This document shows positions 32,120 to 41,108 of a DNA stretch of 64,000 nt, piece by piece (position 1 is the first letter of the stretch; every line of letters starts with the position of its first letter). Source of the stretch: DATAEY01 sp045805565 (lineage in GTDB: Bacteria; Actinomycetota; Thermoleophilia; Solirubrobacterales; Solirubrobacteraceae); NCBI GenBank assembly GCA_045805565.1, contig JBJMKZ010000022.1:62001-126000 (forward strand), written 5' to 3'. Under the pieces are notes generated by a model, which ran no database searches, was not told the origin of the DNA, and saw nothing but the letters and a program-made list of their open reading frames with translations. The translations under genes were made by a program, and so were the position numbers.

Positions 32120-32346
32120 CCGGCGCAGTATTGCCGGATTCGTCCAAATCCAGAGGCTCGCTATCGGCTCGATCCTCGGCGACGTGGCCCGGGCGTACGC
32201 CCGCGCTACCGGCTTCTCGCGGGTGGCGGCGCACACCGGTCGCCCCAACCGGGTTGCGCGTGCTGGCCTCGCGAGTCATGGCCTGAGGGTCGTGGCTGAG
32301 CGCCGAGGCGGATACGTCCTCTACGTCAAGCCGCTATGGCCGGGCG

Positions 32347-33465
32347 CTAGCCACTCTGGGCGATGTTGAAGTGATCCTGCACAATGTTCGGCTCCAGAGC
32401 GACGTCGTAGATCGCCACCTCATCGGCTATCCCGGCCGTGTACTGACCAGAGGGCCGGTCATGCATCAGGTGCCAGGGCATCTGGGCCGGAGTGGTCCCG
32501 GCGCCGGCGCCGGTGTGGATCGATTGCCCGTCGAGATAGAAGGCCACGTTGCCGGCAGCGTCCTTGGTGGCGACGAAGTGATGCCAGGCGTTCTGGACCG
32601 AAGCCGCCGCGACCCCGGTGTCAAAGCTGGTGCCCGCGAACCGATAGCTCAGCGAGCCGTTGGCGTCGTAGGCGAAGCGCCAGCCCGCGCCGCCGGTGAC
32701 ATCGTCGCTTAGGAGGCCCTTGCCGCCCGTCCAGTAAAACCACCCCTCGATCGAGCAGGCACCCGAAAGAGGGGGGCCGTTGGCGGCGGTCATCTCTCCG
32801 GTGGCGCCGTCGAACTCAACCGCGAAGTTCGGGTCGCCGGTCAGCGCCCCCGGCTGCCCTAGGGTGACGCTCCCGACGTACGCCCCATCGTAGTTGCCCG
32901 TCGGGCCGCTGTCAGACGCCGTCGCCCCCGCGTCATCCAAGCGCCAATAGCTCAACAGGCCGGGGGTGGCCAGGACGGCTTCGCGGTATTTCGTCGATGG
33001 CAGCGTCTTGAACTGGATGTCAGAGCCCGTCGCCACCCCGGCGCCGCTTTGCGCGACGATCCGGTAGTGGTAGGACGTGTCGGAAACCAGCCCCGTGACC
33101 GCCGCCGACTCGGGTTGATCGCCAGTTCCCGACCCCGCACTCGCGTCCGGGGTAGGGGTGCCGTAGGCGTCTGACACGCCGTACTCGAAGTGGTAGTCCG
33201 TAGGCTGCCCCTTCGGATTGACGGTGCCGGTCAGCGTCGCCTGGGTGGAGGCGATTTCGCTGGGGTCGCCGGTCACCGCCGTCGGAACGGCCCCCTCGCG
33301 GGTCGGCTCGTCGCCGATCGTAAACTCGTCATAGGGGTTCGTGCATCCGGCGAAGGCAAGCAGCGCGACGGTCGCCAGGACAATCAGCGGGATGGCGATC
33401 AGGGCAGGATCAGTCACGTTTTGGGGGCGGTCGGCCAGCTGGCGGCCCGCCCCGGCCGACCTCAC
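32347..33465 (-). CDS. LamG-domain lipoprotein
   Basis: A 372-residue exported protein. The signal sequence is IPLIVLATVALLAFAGC with a good lipobox. A fibronectin-III-like domain follows (about 62-155: ATLTGTVNPKGQPTDYHFEYG, GLVSDTSYHYRIVAQSG), then a LamG/concanavalin-like domain (about 160-365: YWRLDDAG, CSIEGWFYWTGG, WHHFVATKDAAGNVAFYLDGQ, GIADEVAIYDVAL). It probably binds a carbohydrate or protein outside the cell. GTG 33465 keeps arginines ahead of the hydrophobic core; GTG 33417 is possible. The NPKG and YHFEYG motifs recur in many Thermoleophilia surface proteins. Confidence 0.8.
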   Translation of the reverse strand: MRSAGAGRQLADRPQNVTDPALIAIPLIVLATVALLAFAGCTNPYDEFTIGDEPTREGAVPTAVTGDPSEIASTQATLTGTVNPKGQPTDYHFEYGVSDAYGTPTPDASAGSGTGDQPESAAVTGLVSDTSYHYRIVAQSGAGVATGSDIQFKTLPSTKYREAVLATPGLLSYWRLDDAGATASDSGPTGNYDGAYVGSVTLGQPGALTGDPNFAVEFDGATGEMTAANGPPLSGACSIEGWFYWTGGKGLLSDDVTGGAGWRFAYDANGSLSYRFAGTSFDTGVAAASVQNAWHHFVATKDAAGNVAFYLDGQSIHTGAGAGTTPAQMPWHLMHDRPSGQYTAGIADEVAIYDVALEPNIVQDHFNIAQSG

Positions 33466-33764
33466 GACCCTCGTTGGTTTCGGGCAACCCGGTTAACCGG
33501 GGTGGCGCCACCATCGCCGTGGCGCTCAAGTTGGGGCTGCGCTGCCTCCCTGTAGCGGCCCCAGGATGCTCGTGGCCGTACACGTCGCCGCGGGCGAGCC
33601 TACACGGGAGAGCTCGCCTTACTCAAGGCGAGTCGCGGCGAATGGCGCCGTTCGAGCTTGTCGGTCGCACAAGGAGCCGACGCCTGAAGGAGGGTCGGCG
33701 GTCGGGCACTTTGCGACTAACTAAGCGAGGGGGGACAAAATCCGTCCTCTCCCTCCTAACCCGA
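33466..33764. other. 299-bp intergenic stretch with a strong hairpin
   Basis: No convincing gene is seen. The only clear structure is CTCGCCTT-ACTC-AAGGCGAG at 33613-33632, an 8-bp perfect stem with a 4-nt loop. No T-run follows on either strand. It lies between the ALDH stop and the lipoprotein start, and could stop minus-strand transcription leaving the ALDH gene or act in the lipoprotein leader region. Confidence 0.4.
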
Positions 33765-35231
33765 CTAGAGGTTCATCGCGACGTACTTGACCTCGAGGTA
33801 CTCGTTGATGCCCTCCTTGCCGCCCTCGCGGCCGAAGCCGGAGTGCTTGACCCCGCCGAACGGCGCGGCGGCGTTGGAGACCATCCCCTGGTTGAGGCCG
33901 ACCATGCCGCTCTCCAGCCCCTCGACGACCCGAAAGGCGCGGCGCAGGTCGTTGGTGTAGACGTAGGCAACCAGGCCGAACTCGGTGTCGTTGGCCGCCG
34001 CGATCGCCTCCTCCTCGGAGCCGAAGGACTTGACCGGCGCGACGGGGCCGAAGACCTCTTCCTTGAGCAGCCGGGCGTCATCGGGCACGTCGCCCAGTAC
34101 GGTCGGATCGTAGAAGTACCCGGCGCCGTCGCGCTGGTGGCCGCCGACCACCGCGGTGGCTCCCTTGCCCAAGGCGTCCTCGACGAGCTCGGAGACCTTC
34201 CCGCGCTGGTCGTCGTCGATCAGCGGGCCGACCTTGACGTCGTCCTCGGTGCCGCGGCCGACCTTAAGCGAGCCCATCTGCTCGGCGAGCTTCTGGGTGA
34301 AGCGCTCGGCCAGCGGCTCGGCGACGTGGAAGCGGTTGGCGGCCGTGCAAGCCTCCCCGATGTTGCGCATCTTGGCCAGCATGGCCCCCTCGATCGCGGC
34401 ATCCACATCGGCGTCGTCGAAGACCAGGAACGGCGCGTTGCCCCCCAGCTCCATCGAGACGCGCAGCAGGTGACGAGACGCCTGCTCCATCAGCTTGCTG
34501 CCCACCTCGGTGGAGCCGGTGAACGACAGCTTGCGCAGACGGGCGTCGTCGAGCAGCGGCGCCACCACCGACCCCGACGACGACGAGGTGATGATGTTCA
34601 GGACGCCGCCGGGGAGGCCGGCCTCCTCAAGGATCCGGCCCAGCGCGAGCATCGACAGGGGCGTCTGGGAGGCCGGCTTCATGACCATCGTGCAGCCGGC
34701 GGCGATCGCCGGGCCGATCTTGCGGGTTCCCATCGCCATGGGGAAGTTCCACGGCGTGATCAGCAGGCAGGGCCCCACCGGCTGGCGCATCACCAGCGTG
34801 CGCCCCGGCCGGTCGGCGTTGACCGTGTAGCGCCCGTCTATGCGGACGGCCTCCTCGGAGAACCAGCGGAAGAACTCCGCCGCGTAGGCGATCTCCGCCT
34901 TGGACTCGGCGACCGGCTTGCCCATCTCGAGCGTCATCAGCAGAGCCAGCTCGTCGGCGCGCTCCGTCAACGACTCGAAGGCGCGGCGCAGGATCTCGCC
35001 ACGCTCGCGCGGCGGGTGCGCCGCCCACTCTCCCTGGCCGTCGACGGCGGCGTCGAGCGCCGCCTGGGCGTCGTCGGGCCTGGCGTCGGCGACCTCGCAC
35101 AGCGCCTCTCCGGTGGACGGGTCCTCGACCGCCAGCGTCCCGCCCTCGCCCGCGTCGCGCCATTCACCGGCGACGTATAGCTGCTTGGGGACCTGCTCGA
35201 CGACCTGCTCTTCCTGGGTTGCGGTTGTCAT
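33765..35231 (-). CDS. NAD(P)-dependent aldehyde dehydrogenase, succinate-semialdehyde type
   Basis: A 488-residue ALDH. It has TPWNFPMAM and KPASQTPLS (coenzyme), FTGSTEVG, ELGGNAPF with the general-base Glu, and the catalytic Cys295 in RNIGEACTAANRFHV, then EEVFGPVAP and FGGVKHSGFGREGG near the end. Overall it is closest to GabD-like succinate-semialdehyde dehydrogenases. ATG 35231 overlaps the stop of the ThDP enzyme gene as ATGA, so the two proteins are made together; the upstream enzyme may supply the aldehyde. The exact substrate is inferred, not shown. Confidence 0.9.
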   Translation of the reverse strand: MTTATQEEQVVEQVPKQLYVAGEWRDAGEGGTLAVEDPSTGEALCEVADARPDDAQAALDAAVDGQGEWAAHPPRERGEILRRAFESLTERADELALLMTLEMGKPVAESKAEIAYAAEFFRWFSEEAVRIDGRYTVNADRPGRTLVMRQPVGPCLLITPWNFPMAMGTRKIGPAIAAGCTMVMKPASQTPLSMLALGRILEEAGLPGGVLNIITSSSSGSVVAPLLDDARLRKLSFTGSTEVGSKLMEQASRHLLRVSMELGGNAPFLVFDDADVDAAIEGAMLAKMRNIGEACTAANRFHVAEPLAERFTQKLAEQMGSLKVGRGTEDDVKVGPLIDDDQRGKVSELVEDALGKGATAVVGGHQRDGAGYFYDPTVLGDVPDDARLLKEEVFGPVAPVKSFGSEEEAIAAANDTEFGLVAYVYTNDLRRAFRVVEGLESGMVGLNQGMVSNAAAPFGGVKHSGFGREGGKEGINEYLEVKYVAMNL

Positions 35232-36874
35232 GTCGCCACCGTCTCCTGTCCTAGCTCTTCCGAAATGGCCACGTCGAGCGAGTAGTCGATCGGGAGCACG
35301 ATCAGCGACGGCACGTCGAGCGCGAGCGCGCGCCGCAGGTGCTCGGCGAAGCTGTCCACCGACTCGCATCGCCAGGCGGGCAGCCCGTAGGCCTCGGCGA
35401 GGCGCACGAAGTCGGGGTTCTGGAAGTCGACCCCGAAGTGACGGTCGAACTTCTTGTCCTGCTTCCAGACGATCGAGCCGAACTGGCGGTCCTCCCAGAT
35501 GACGTTGACGACCGCGGTCTCCAGCCTCACGGCGGTCTCCAGCTCCTGGGAGTTCATGAGAAAGCCTCCGTCACCGTTGACCGTGACCACGTGGCGATCG
35601 GGGTGAACCAGCTTGGCCGCGATCGCACTCGGCAGCGCGAAGCCCATGCCGGCGAGGCCGTTGGCGATCATCACCGTGTTGGGCTCGTGGGCCGGGAACA
35701 TCCGCGCGATCCACAGCTTGTGCAGCCCCACGTCCGAGACCAGGATGTCCTGGGGGCCGAGGATCTGGCGGATCTCCCACAGGGCACGCGGCGGGGTGAC
35801 CGGGAAGCGGTCGTCGTCGCGGGCGGCCTCAAAGTGACCGAGGACGATCTCGTTCAGGCGGCCTGACCCGCCGGCCTCGACCACCGTCCCACAGGCCTCG
35901 GCCAGCCGGTTGAGGGTCACCTCGATGTCGCCGATCAGGTCGATATCGGTGAGGTAGTACTCGTCGATCTCGACCGGCGCGGTGTCGATGCAGACGATCC
36001 TCTTGTCGCGGTCCGGGTTCCAGTTGACCGGCGAATGCTCGACCAGGTCGTAGCCGACGGTGATCACCAGGTCGGCGTCCTCGAATCCGGCGAGCGCGTA
36101 GTCGCGCGACTGCAGCCCGACGGTGCCGAGCGCCCGCTCATCCTCGTAGTCGAGGATGCCCTTGCCCATGAAGGTCTCGGCCACCGGGATCCCGGTGACC
36201 CGGCTGAAATCGCGGACCGCATAGGCGGCGCCCACCCGCGCCACGCCGTTGCCGGCCAGGACCACCGGCTGGTCGGCCTCCCGGATCAGGCGGGCGCCCT
36301 CCTCGATCTCGGGGCCGGACGGCTCCGGGCGCCGGAAGCCGGTCTTGACGGGGAGAGGCTCCGCGTCCAGCGGCGCCTCCATGACGTCCTCGGGCAGCTC
36401 GAGGTGGGTGGTGCCGGGCTTCTGGGACTGGGCCACCTTGAACGCCTTGCGGACCGCCTCGGGGATCATCGCCGGCGAGTTCAGCCGTGCGTTCCACTTG
36501 GTGATCGGCCGCATCATCGAGATCAGGTCGAGGTACTGGTGCGACTCCTTGTGCATGCGGCCCAGATCGCCCTGCCCGGTCAGCGCGACCATCGGGGCGT
36601 GGTCGAGGAAGGCGTCGGCCACGCCGGTGACCAGATTGCACGCGCCGGGGCCCAAGGTGCCGAGGCACACGCCGGCCGACCGAGTCAGGCGACCGTACAT
36701 ATCGGCCATGTAGGCGGCGCCCTGCTCGTGACGGACCGGCACGAACTCGATGGAGCTCTCCGCCAGCGACCGGTTGAGGTCGAGCGTCTCCTCGCCGGGA
36801 ATGCCGAACACGTAGCGGACCCCCTCCGCCTCCAGGCATTCGACGAAGACGTCGGAGGCGGTACGCTCGCTCAC
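35228..36874 (-). CDS. thiamine-diphosphate enzyme, acetolactate-synthase-like (possible 2-oxoglutarate decarboxylase)
   Basis: A 548-residue ThDP enzyme with PYR, central and PP domains. Visible are YVFGIPGEETLD, the activating Glu50 in RHEQGAAYMADMYGRLT, TLGPGACNL, KESHQYLDL, TFMGKG, and the metal/ThDP motif GDGGFLMNSQE near 430. It resembles IlvB/AlsS in general. ESHQYLDL, TFMGKG and the pairing with an SSADH-like gene recall the cyanobacterial acetolactate-synthase-like protein shown to be 2-oxoglutarate decarboxylase. GTG 36874 is chosen because the longer GTG 36916 form would leave only about 10 bp to the divergent gene. There is no small regulatory subunit nearby. Confidence 0.87.
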   Translation of the reverse strand: MSERTASDVFVECLEAEGVRYVFGIPGEETLDLNRSLAESSIEFVPVRHEQGAAYMADMYGRLTRSAGVCLGTLGPGACNLVTGVADAFLDHAPMVALTGQGDLGRMHKESHQYLDLISMMRPITKWNARLNSPAMIPEAVRKAFKVAQSQKPGTTHLELPEDVMEAPLDAEPLPVKTGFRRPEPSGPEIEEGARLIREADQPVVLAGNGVARVGAAYAVRDFSRVTGIPVAETFMGKGILDYEDERALGTVGLQSRDYALAGFEDADLVITVGYDLVEHSPVNWNPDRDKRIVCIDTAPVEIDEYYLTDIDLIGDIEVTLNRLAEACGTVVEAGGSGRLNEIVLGHFEAARDDDRFPVTPPRALWEIRQILGPQDILVSDVGLHKLWIARMFPAHEPNTVMIANGLAGMGFALPSAIAAKLVHPDRHVVTVNGDGGFLMNSQELETAVRLETAVVNVIWEDRQFGSIVWKQDKKFDRHFGVDFQNPDFVRLAEAYGLPAWRCESVDSFAEHLRRALALDVPSLIVLPIDYSLDVAISEELGQETVAT

Positions 36875-36925
36875 GCGCGGTCCAAGCGGTGGTGCATCGT
36901 CGTTTGACGCTATCACCGAAACTTC

Positions 36926-38092
36926 ATGGCCCTAACCGTGTCCCCGCGTGCTCGTATGCGTCGCCTCGTCCTCGCCGTCTGCTGCGTGGCGGCAGTGCCC
37001 GTGGTGCTGCCCGTCTCGGCGGCCTCTGCCCGGCCCGTGCTGATCATCCGGGGCGCGGGCTTCGGGCACGGGGTGGGGATGAGCCAGTACGGCGCGCGCG
37101 GCTACGCGCTGCACGGGCGTGACTACCGGTTCATCCTGCGCCACTACTACTCGGGGACGGGACTGGCGAGGGTGTCGCCCGGCTACCCGATCCGAGTGCT
37201 CCTGCAGTCCGGCGTGCCGGCGGTCTCGTTCAGCGGAGCGTCCGAGGTGGGGGATCTGCGGGCCGACCCGAACGCCTCCTACCAGGTGAGCGCCGAGCAG
37301 GGACGCCTGGTGTTCCGCGATGCCTCGGGGCGCAGGATCGGCTGGTTCCCCGGCACGCTGCAGCTGAACGGCCCCGTGCCGCTGCGACTGGGCGGCCTCG
37401 CCCCCAACGGCCAGGCCTCGTCCTACCACGGCATTCTCGAGCTCGATCCATCGGGAAGCGGCGGGATCGACGTCGTCAACCAGGTCGCCCTCGACGACTA
37501 CGTGGCAGGCGTCGTGGGCAGTGAGATCTCGCCGCGATGGCCGATGCAGGCGCTCAAGGCCCAGGCCGTGGCGAGCCGCACGTACGCGATCACGACCAGC
37601 GCCGGAGGGGCTCTGTTCGACCAGTATCCCGATGCCCGCTCGCAGGTCTACGGGGGCGTGGCGTCAGAGAGCCCGCGTACCGAAGCGGCCACCCGCGCCA
37701 CCGCCGGCCAGGTTGTCACCTATGCCGGGCGGCCGGCGGTCACGTACTTCTTCTCGACCTCGGGCGGTCGCACCGAGGACGGCCGCCACTCGTGGGGAGT
37801 CTGGGCGTCGAGCCCGTGGCTGCGCAGCGTGCCCGACCCCTATGACGCCGGCTCACCCCGACACCGCTGGACGATCCGCATGTCCCCGGCGGCTGCGGGC
37901 GCGCGCCTCTCTGGCCTGGTCAAGGGACGGTTCCGGGGCATTCGCGTCATCCGCCGCGGAAGCAGCCCGCGCGTGGTGACCGCCCAGATCGTCGGTACGC
38001 ATGGCGATACGCCGGTCAGCGGCGCCACGCTGCGCGTGCGCCTGGGACTCCCCGATACGTGGGCGTACTTCGCGGTGGTCGGGTACTCCTAG
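36926..38092 (+). CDS. SpoIID/LytB-domain exported protein
   Basis: A 388-residue protein (378 from ATG 36956). Its signal peptide is RRLVLAVCCVAAVPVVLPVSAASA. The family marks are IRGAGFGHGVGMSQYGARGYA, VNQVALDDYVAGVVGSEISPRWPMQALKAQAVASRTYA and TYFFSTSGGRTED. In sporulators SpoIID is a peptidoglycan lytic transglycosylase; the family is also widespread in non-sporulating actinobacteria, where it is presumed to remodel the wall. The catalytic-site Glu of SpoIID would be that in GSEISP. It is divergent from the ThDP gene. TTGACG at 36904 might be a -35 element, with no good -10. Confidence 0.85.
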   Translation: MALTVSPRARMRRLVLAVCCVAAVPVVLPVSAASARPVLIIRGAGFGHGVGMSQYGARGYALHGRDYRFILRHYYSGTGLARVSPGYPIRVLLQSGVPAVSFSGASEVGDLRADPNASYQVSAEQGRLVFRDASGRRIGWFPGTLQLNGPVPLRLGGLAPNGQASSYHGILELDPSGSGGIDVVNQVALDDYVAGVVGSEISPRWPMQALKAQAVASRTYAITTSAGGALFDQYPDARSQVYGGVASESPRTEAATRATAGQVVTYAGRPAVTYFFSTSGGRTEDGRHSWGVWASSPWLRSVPDPYDAGSPRHRWTIRMSPAAAGARLSGLVKGRFRGIRVIRRGSSPRVVTAQIVGTHGDTPVSGATLRVRLGLPDTWAYFAVVGYS

Positions 38093-38098
38093 CCGGCC

Positions 38099-38554
38099 CT
38101 AGCCGGTGTAGACGCGGGCCAGGGACTCCGCCACGCAGACCGGCTTGTCGCCGTCCTCGCGCTCGAAGGTCAGGCCGGTGGTGAACTGGGCGCCGCCCGG
38201 GATGTCGTCGACGCCCGCAAGCTTCATGCGCATCCGCACCCTGCTGCCCACCGGCAGCGGCGCCGGGAAGCGCACGCGGTTGAGCCCGTAGTTGACGCCG
38301 AAGGCGAACCCCTCGACCGACAGGAGGCTGTAGGAGAACATCGGCGCCAGCGACAGCGTGTAGTAGCCGTGGGCGATCGTCCCGCCGAACGGCGTCTCCC
38401 TGGCGCGCTCGGGATCGACGTGGATCCAGTTGTGGTCGCCGGTCACGTCGGCGAACTCGTTGACGGATTCCTGGGTCACCTCGTGCCAGTCCGAGACACC
38501 GATCTCCTGGCCGATCTTGCCCTTGAGCTCGTCGAGTCCGGTGAGGGTGAGCAT
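38099..38554 (-). CDS. MaoC-like (R)-specific enoyl-CoA hydratase/dehydratase
   Basis: A 151-residue single hot-dog-fold protein. The hydratase-2 motif is ADVTGDHNWIHVDPERA (about 35-51), with the catalytic Asp and His, followed by FGGTIAHGYYTLSL and NYGLNRVRFPAPLPVGSRV. It hydrates trans-2-enoyl-CoA or dehydrates (R)-3-hydroxyacyl-CoA; relatives act in fatty-acid or PHA metabolism. AAGGAGGA lies 3 nt before the ATG, an unusually strong ribosome site for this region. It converges with the SpoIID gene, 6 bp apart. Confidence 0.9.
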   Translation of the reverse strand: MLTLTGLDELKGKIGQEIGVSDWHEVTQESVNEFADVTGDHNWIHVDPERARETPFGGTIAHGYYTLSLAPMFSYSLLSVEGFAFGVNYGLNRVRFPAPLPVGSRVRMRMKLAGVDDIPGGAQFTTGLTFEREDGDKPVCVAESLARVYTG

Positions 38555-38622
38555 CTGTCCTCCTTGGCCGATCCGGGGGCGGTGGCAAGGCTACCGGGCG
38601 GGACGGGGATACTCCTGGACCG

Positions 38623-39492
38623 ATGAGTGGCCCGCTGCTCGCCGTAGACGGCCCGTCGTTGCTGTACCGGGCGTTCTTCGCCCTCCCGGACTCGATCCGT
38701 GACGGCGACGGCCGCCCGGTCAATGCCCTGCTCGGAACCACCAACCTCCTGCTGTGGGTGATCGAGCGGCATCGGCCGCGGGCGACGGTCCTCTGCTTCG
38801 GACTCGACGCGGCGCGCTACCGGACCGAGCGCTACCCGCCGTACCACGCCGCCCGCCCGCCGGTTCCCGACGGCCTCGCGGGCCAGTTCGCCCAGGTACG
38901 GGACTACTTCGGCGCCTTCGGGTTCGAGGTCGCCACGACGGACGAGTTCGAGGCGGACGACCTGCTGAGCTCGTACGCTCGTGCCGAAGTCGAGGGTGGG
39001 GGCCGCGCGCTGCTGCTCACCGGCGACCGGGACATGTTCCAGTGCGCGGGCGCCGAGGTGACCGTTCTGTACGTGAAGACCGGCACCGGGGGAAGCGGGC
39101 CGGAGGAGGTCGGGCCCGAGGAGGTGGTCGCCCGGTACGGCGTCCCGCCCGAGGCGGTGCCCGACTTCATCGCCCTGCGCGGGGATCCTTCGGACGGGCT
39201 GCCCGGCGCGAAGGGAATCGGAGACAAGACCGCGGCGGATCTGCTGCGCCGGCACGGCTCACTGGAGGGCGCGATCGCCGCCGCGCCGCAGGAGAGCCCT
39301 CGTATCGGCGGCGCGCTGGCCGACACGGCCGACGCGCTGCGCGCGTTCAAGGACATCGCGGCGCTGCGCACGGTCCCGGTGCAGGTCCCGTCCGACCGCC
39401 CGCTCGACTATGAGGGCGGGGGTCGGGCGGCGCGCCAGCGAGGCATGAAACGGCTGGCCGAGCGGCTGGAGAAGCTGGCCGCGGAGTCCTGA
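38623..39492 (+). CDS. stand-alone 5'-3' exonuclease (FEN family, PolI N-terminal-like)
   Basis: A 289-residue protein equal to the N-terminal nuclease domain of DNA polymerase I. It shows LAVDGPSLLYRAFFALP, FGLDAARYRTERYPPYHAAR, FEADDLLSSYA and LLTGDRDMFQC for the metal-binding acidic cluster, and the helix-hairpin-helix GLPGAKGIGDKTAADLL. No polymerase domain follows. It should process 5' flaps or RNA primers. Actinobacteria often carry such a copy besides PolA. It converges with the YchF gene, with 45 bp between. Confidence 0.92.
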   Translation: MSGPLLAVDGPSLLYRAFFALPDSIRDGDGRPVNALLGTTNLLLWVIERHRPRATVLCFGLDAARYRTERYPPYHAARPPVPDGLAGQFAQVRDYFGAFGFEVATTDEFEADDLLSSYARAEVEGGGRALLLTGDRDMFQCAGAEVTVLYVKTGTGGSGPEEVGPEEVVARYGVPPEAVPDFIALRGDPSDGLPGAKGIGDKTAADLLRRHGSLEGAIAAAPQESPRIGGALADTADALRAFKDIAALRTVPVQVPSDRPLDYEGGGRAARQRGMKRLAERLEKLAAES

Positions 39493-39537
39493 TCCTGGCG
39501 GCGCCCGGGCCGGGACGGCGGCGCTGGAGCACCGCCG

Positions 39538-40617
39538 CTAGGCGCTGAAGCGGATGTGGACGACGTCGCCGTCGGCGACCGGGTAGTCGCGGCCCTCCAG
39601 GCGCAGCGTGCCGCGTTCGCGCGCGCCGGCGAAGCCGCCCGCGTCCACCAGCTCCTCCCAGTTGATCACCTCGGCGCGAACGAACCCTCGCTGCATGTCG
39701 GTGTGGACGATGCCGGCCGCGTCCCAGGCGGTCATGCCGCGGCGCAGGTGGCGCGACATCGCCGGCTTGCCCGGGTCGGCGGTGAAGAACGCGATGAGCC
39801 CGAGCAGCTCGAACGCTCCCCGGACCACGCGCTCCAGCCCGCTCTGGCGCAGCCCCAGCTCGTCGCGCATGGCCGCCGCGTCCTGGTCGCCGAGCTCGGC
39901 GAGCTCCTGCTCGAGGCGAGCCGGGACAGCGATCGCCGCGGCTCCGGCCGCATGAGCATGCGCCGCCAGCTCGGGCGGAACCTCCTCCTCGCCCTCCTCG
40001 ACGTTGGCCACGAAGAGGACCGGCTTGGCGCTGAGGAGCCCCAGCTTGCGCATCGCCTCCGCGGCATCCTCCGAACGCACGACCCCGCGCGAGGGCCGTC
40101 CGCCTCTCAGCGCCTCGACCACGTCCTCCAGCCAGCCCTCCTCCGCCAGCGACGCGCGGTCTCCCCCACGCGCCTGCCGGCGGACCCGTTCCAGCCGGCG
40201 TTCGGCCTGCTCGAGGTCGGCGTACAGGAGCTCGGTCTCGACGATTGCGACGTCGGCGAGCGGGTCGACGCGTCCCTCGGGGTGAACCACGCGTTCGTCC
40301 CCGTGGCAGCGCACCACATGCACGATGGCGTCGGTCTCCCGGATCTGGGCCAGGAACTGGTTCCCCAGCCCCTCGCCGCGATGGGCTCCCGCCACCAGGC
40401 CGGCGATGTCCCGGAACTCGATCGTGTCCGGCACCACCTCGGAAGCGTCGACCACCTCGGCCACGCGCTCCACACGAGGATCGGCGACCGGTACCACCGC
40501 GACGTTGGGGTCGATCGTGGTGAACGGGTAGTTCGCGGTGTGCGCGCCGCCGCGGGTGAGCGCGTTGAACAGCGACGACTTTCCGGCGTTCGGCAGCCCG
40601 ACGATGCCGATCCTCAT
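39538..40617 (-). CDS. ychF: redox-regulated ATPase YchF (Obg-like)
   Basis: A 359-residue P-loop NTPase. It has G1 GLPNAGKSSLFNALT (7-21), the DIAGLVAGAHRGEGLGNQFL switch region, a NVEE segment in place of the usual NKxD, and the C-terminal TGS domain (TADPGKPAMSRHLRRGMTAWDAAGIVHTD, VINWEELVD, YPVADGDVVHIRF). The weak G4 motif fits YchF's known preference for ATP. It binds ribosomes and takes part in stress responses. ATG 40617 overlaps the PAP2 stop (ATGA), the last link of a five-gene coupled chain. Confidence 0.95.
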   Translation of the reverse strand: MRIGIVGLPNAGKSSLFNALTRGGAHTANYPFTTIDPNVAVVPVADPRVERVAEVVDASEVVPDTIEFRDIAGLVAGAHRGEGLGNQFLAQIRETDAIVHVVRCHGDERVVHPEGRVDPLADVAIVETELLYADLEQAERRLERVRRQARGGDRASLAEEGWLEDVVEALRGGRPSRGVVRSEDAAEAMRKLGLLSAKPVLFVANVEEGEEEVPPELAAHAHAAGAAAIAVPARLEQELAELGDQDAAAMRDELGLRQSGLERVVRGAFELLGLIAFFTADPGKPAMSRHLRRGMTAWDAAGIVHTDMQRGFVRAEVINWEELVDAGGFAGARERGTLRLEGRDYPVADGDVVHIRFSA

Positions 40618-41108
40618 CGCCCGCCGCTGCCCACCGCGAGGCCCAGCGCGACCCCGGCGAGCGAGTCCGACGGGTAATGGACGCCCAGGTACAACCGGGA
40701 CAGCGACAGGGCGGTCGCCAGGACGTACAGGGGGCGTCCGGGGATCAGGGCCGAATACGCGCGCGCCGCCGCGAACGACGAGCTCGCATGGGCGCTGGGA
40801 AAGGAGAGCGCGGTGGGCGTCCCGGTCAGGGGCGGCAGACCGCGGACCTTCGGGCGACGGCGGCGGATGGCGAGCTTGATCGCCGTGTTCAGGGCGTAGG
40901 CGCCGGCCACCGCCGCGGTCGCACGCGCCCATCGGGGGCGTCGGGCGGGATCGACCGCCGTGCCAGTGGCGCCGATCGCCAGCCAGATGGCGGCGTGCTC
41001 GCCGAGCGCCGAGAAGCGGCGCACCCACACCTCGCACCGGGGCGTATGTCCGGCGCTGCGCAGGAACCGGTAGCCGGCCACGTCGAGCGTGGCCGCCCGC
41101 CGCAGCAC
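40614..41108 (-). CDS. PAP2-family membrane phosphatase
   Basis: A 164-residue small PAP2 enzyme with all three phosphatase motifs: KLAIRRRRP, PSAHASSSFAAA (Ala for Gly in PSGH) and SRLYLGVHYPSD. Several short hydrophobic spans flank them. The likely substrates are lipid phosphates such as phosphatidate or isoprenyl pyrophosphate. GTG 41108 shares its G with the preceding TAG (TAGTG). A much longer in-frame extension to 41396 overlaps two other genes and has shadow-frame composition, so it is rejected. Confidence 0.85.
   Translation of the reverse strand: MLRRAATLDVAGYRFLRSAGHTPRCEVWVRRFSALGEHAAIWLAIGATGTAVDPARRPRWARATAAVAGAYALNTAIKLAIRRRRPKVRGLPPLTGTPTALSFPSAHASSSFAAARAYSALIPGRPLYVLATALSLSRLYLGVHYPSDSLAGVALGLAVGSGGR

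Noticed and set aside
33474..35180. 568-codon plus-strand frame across the ALDH gene
   Set aside because: Antisense shadow of an intact aldehyde dehydrogenase with all catalytic motifs; no start signal and no domain.
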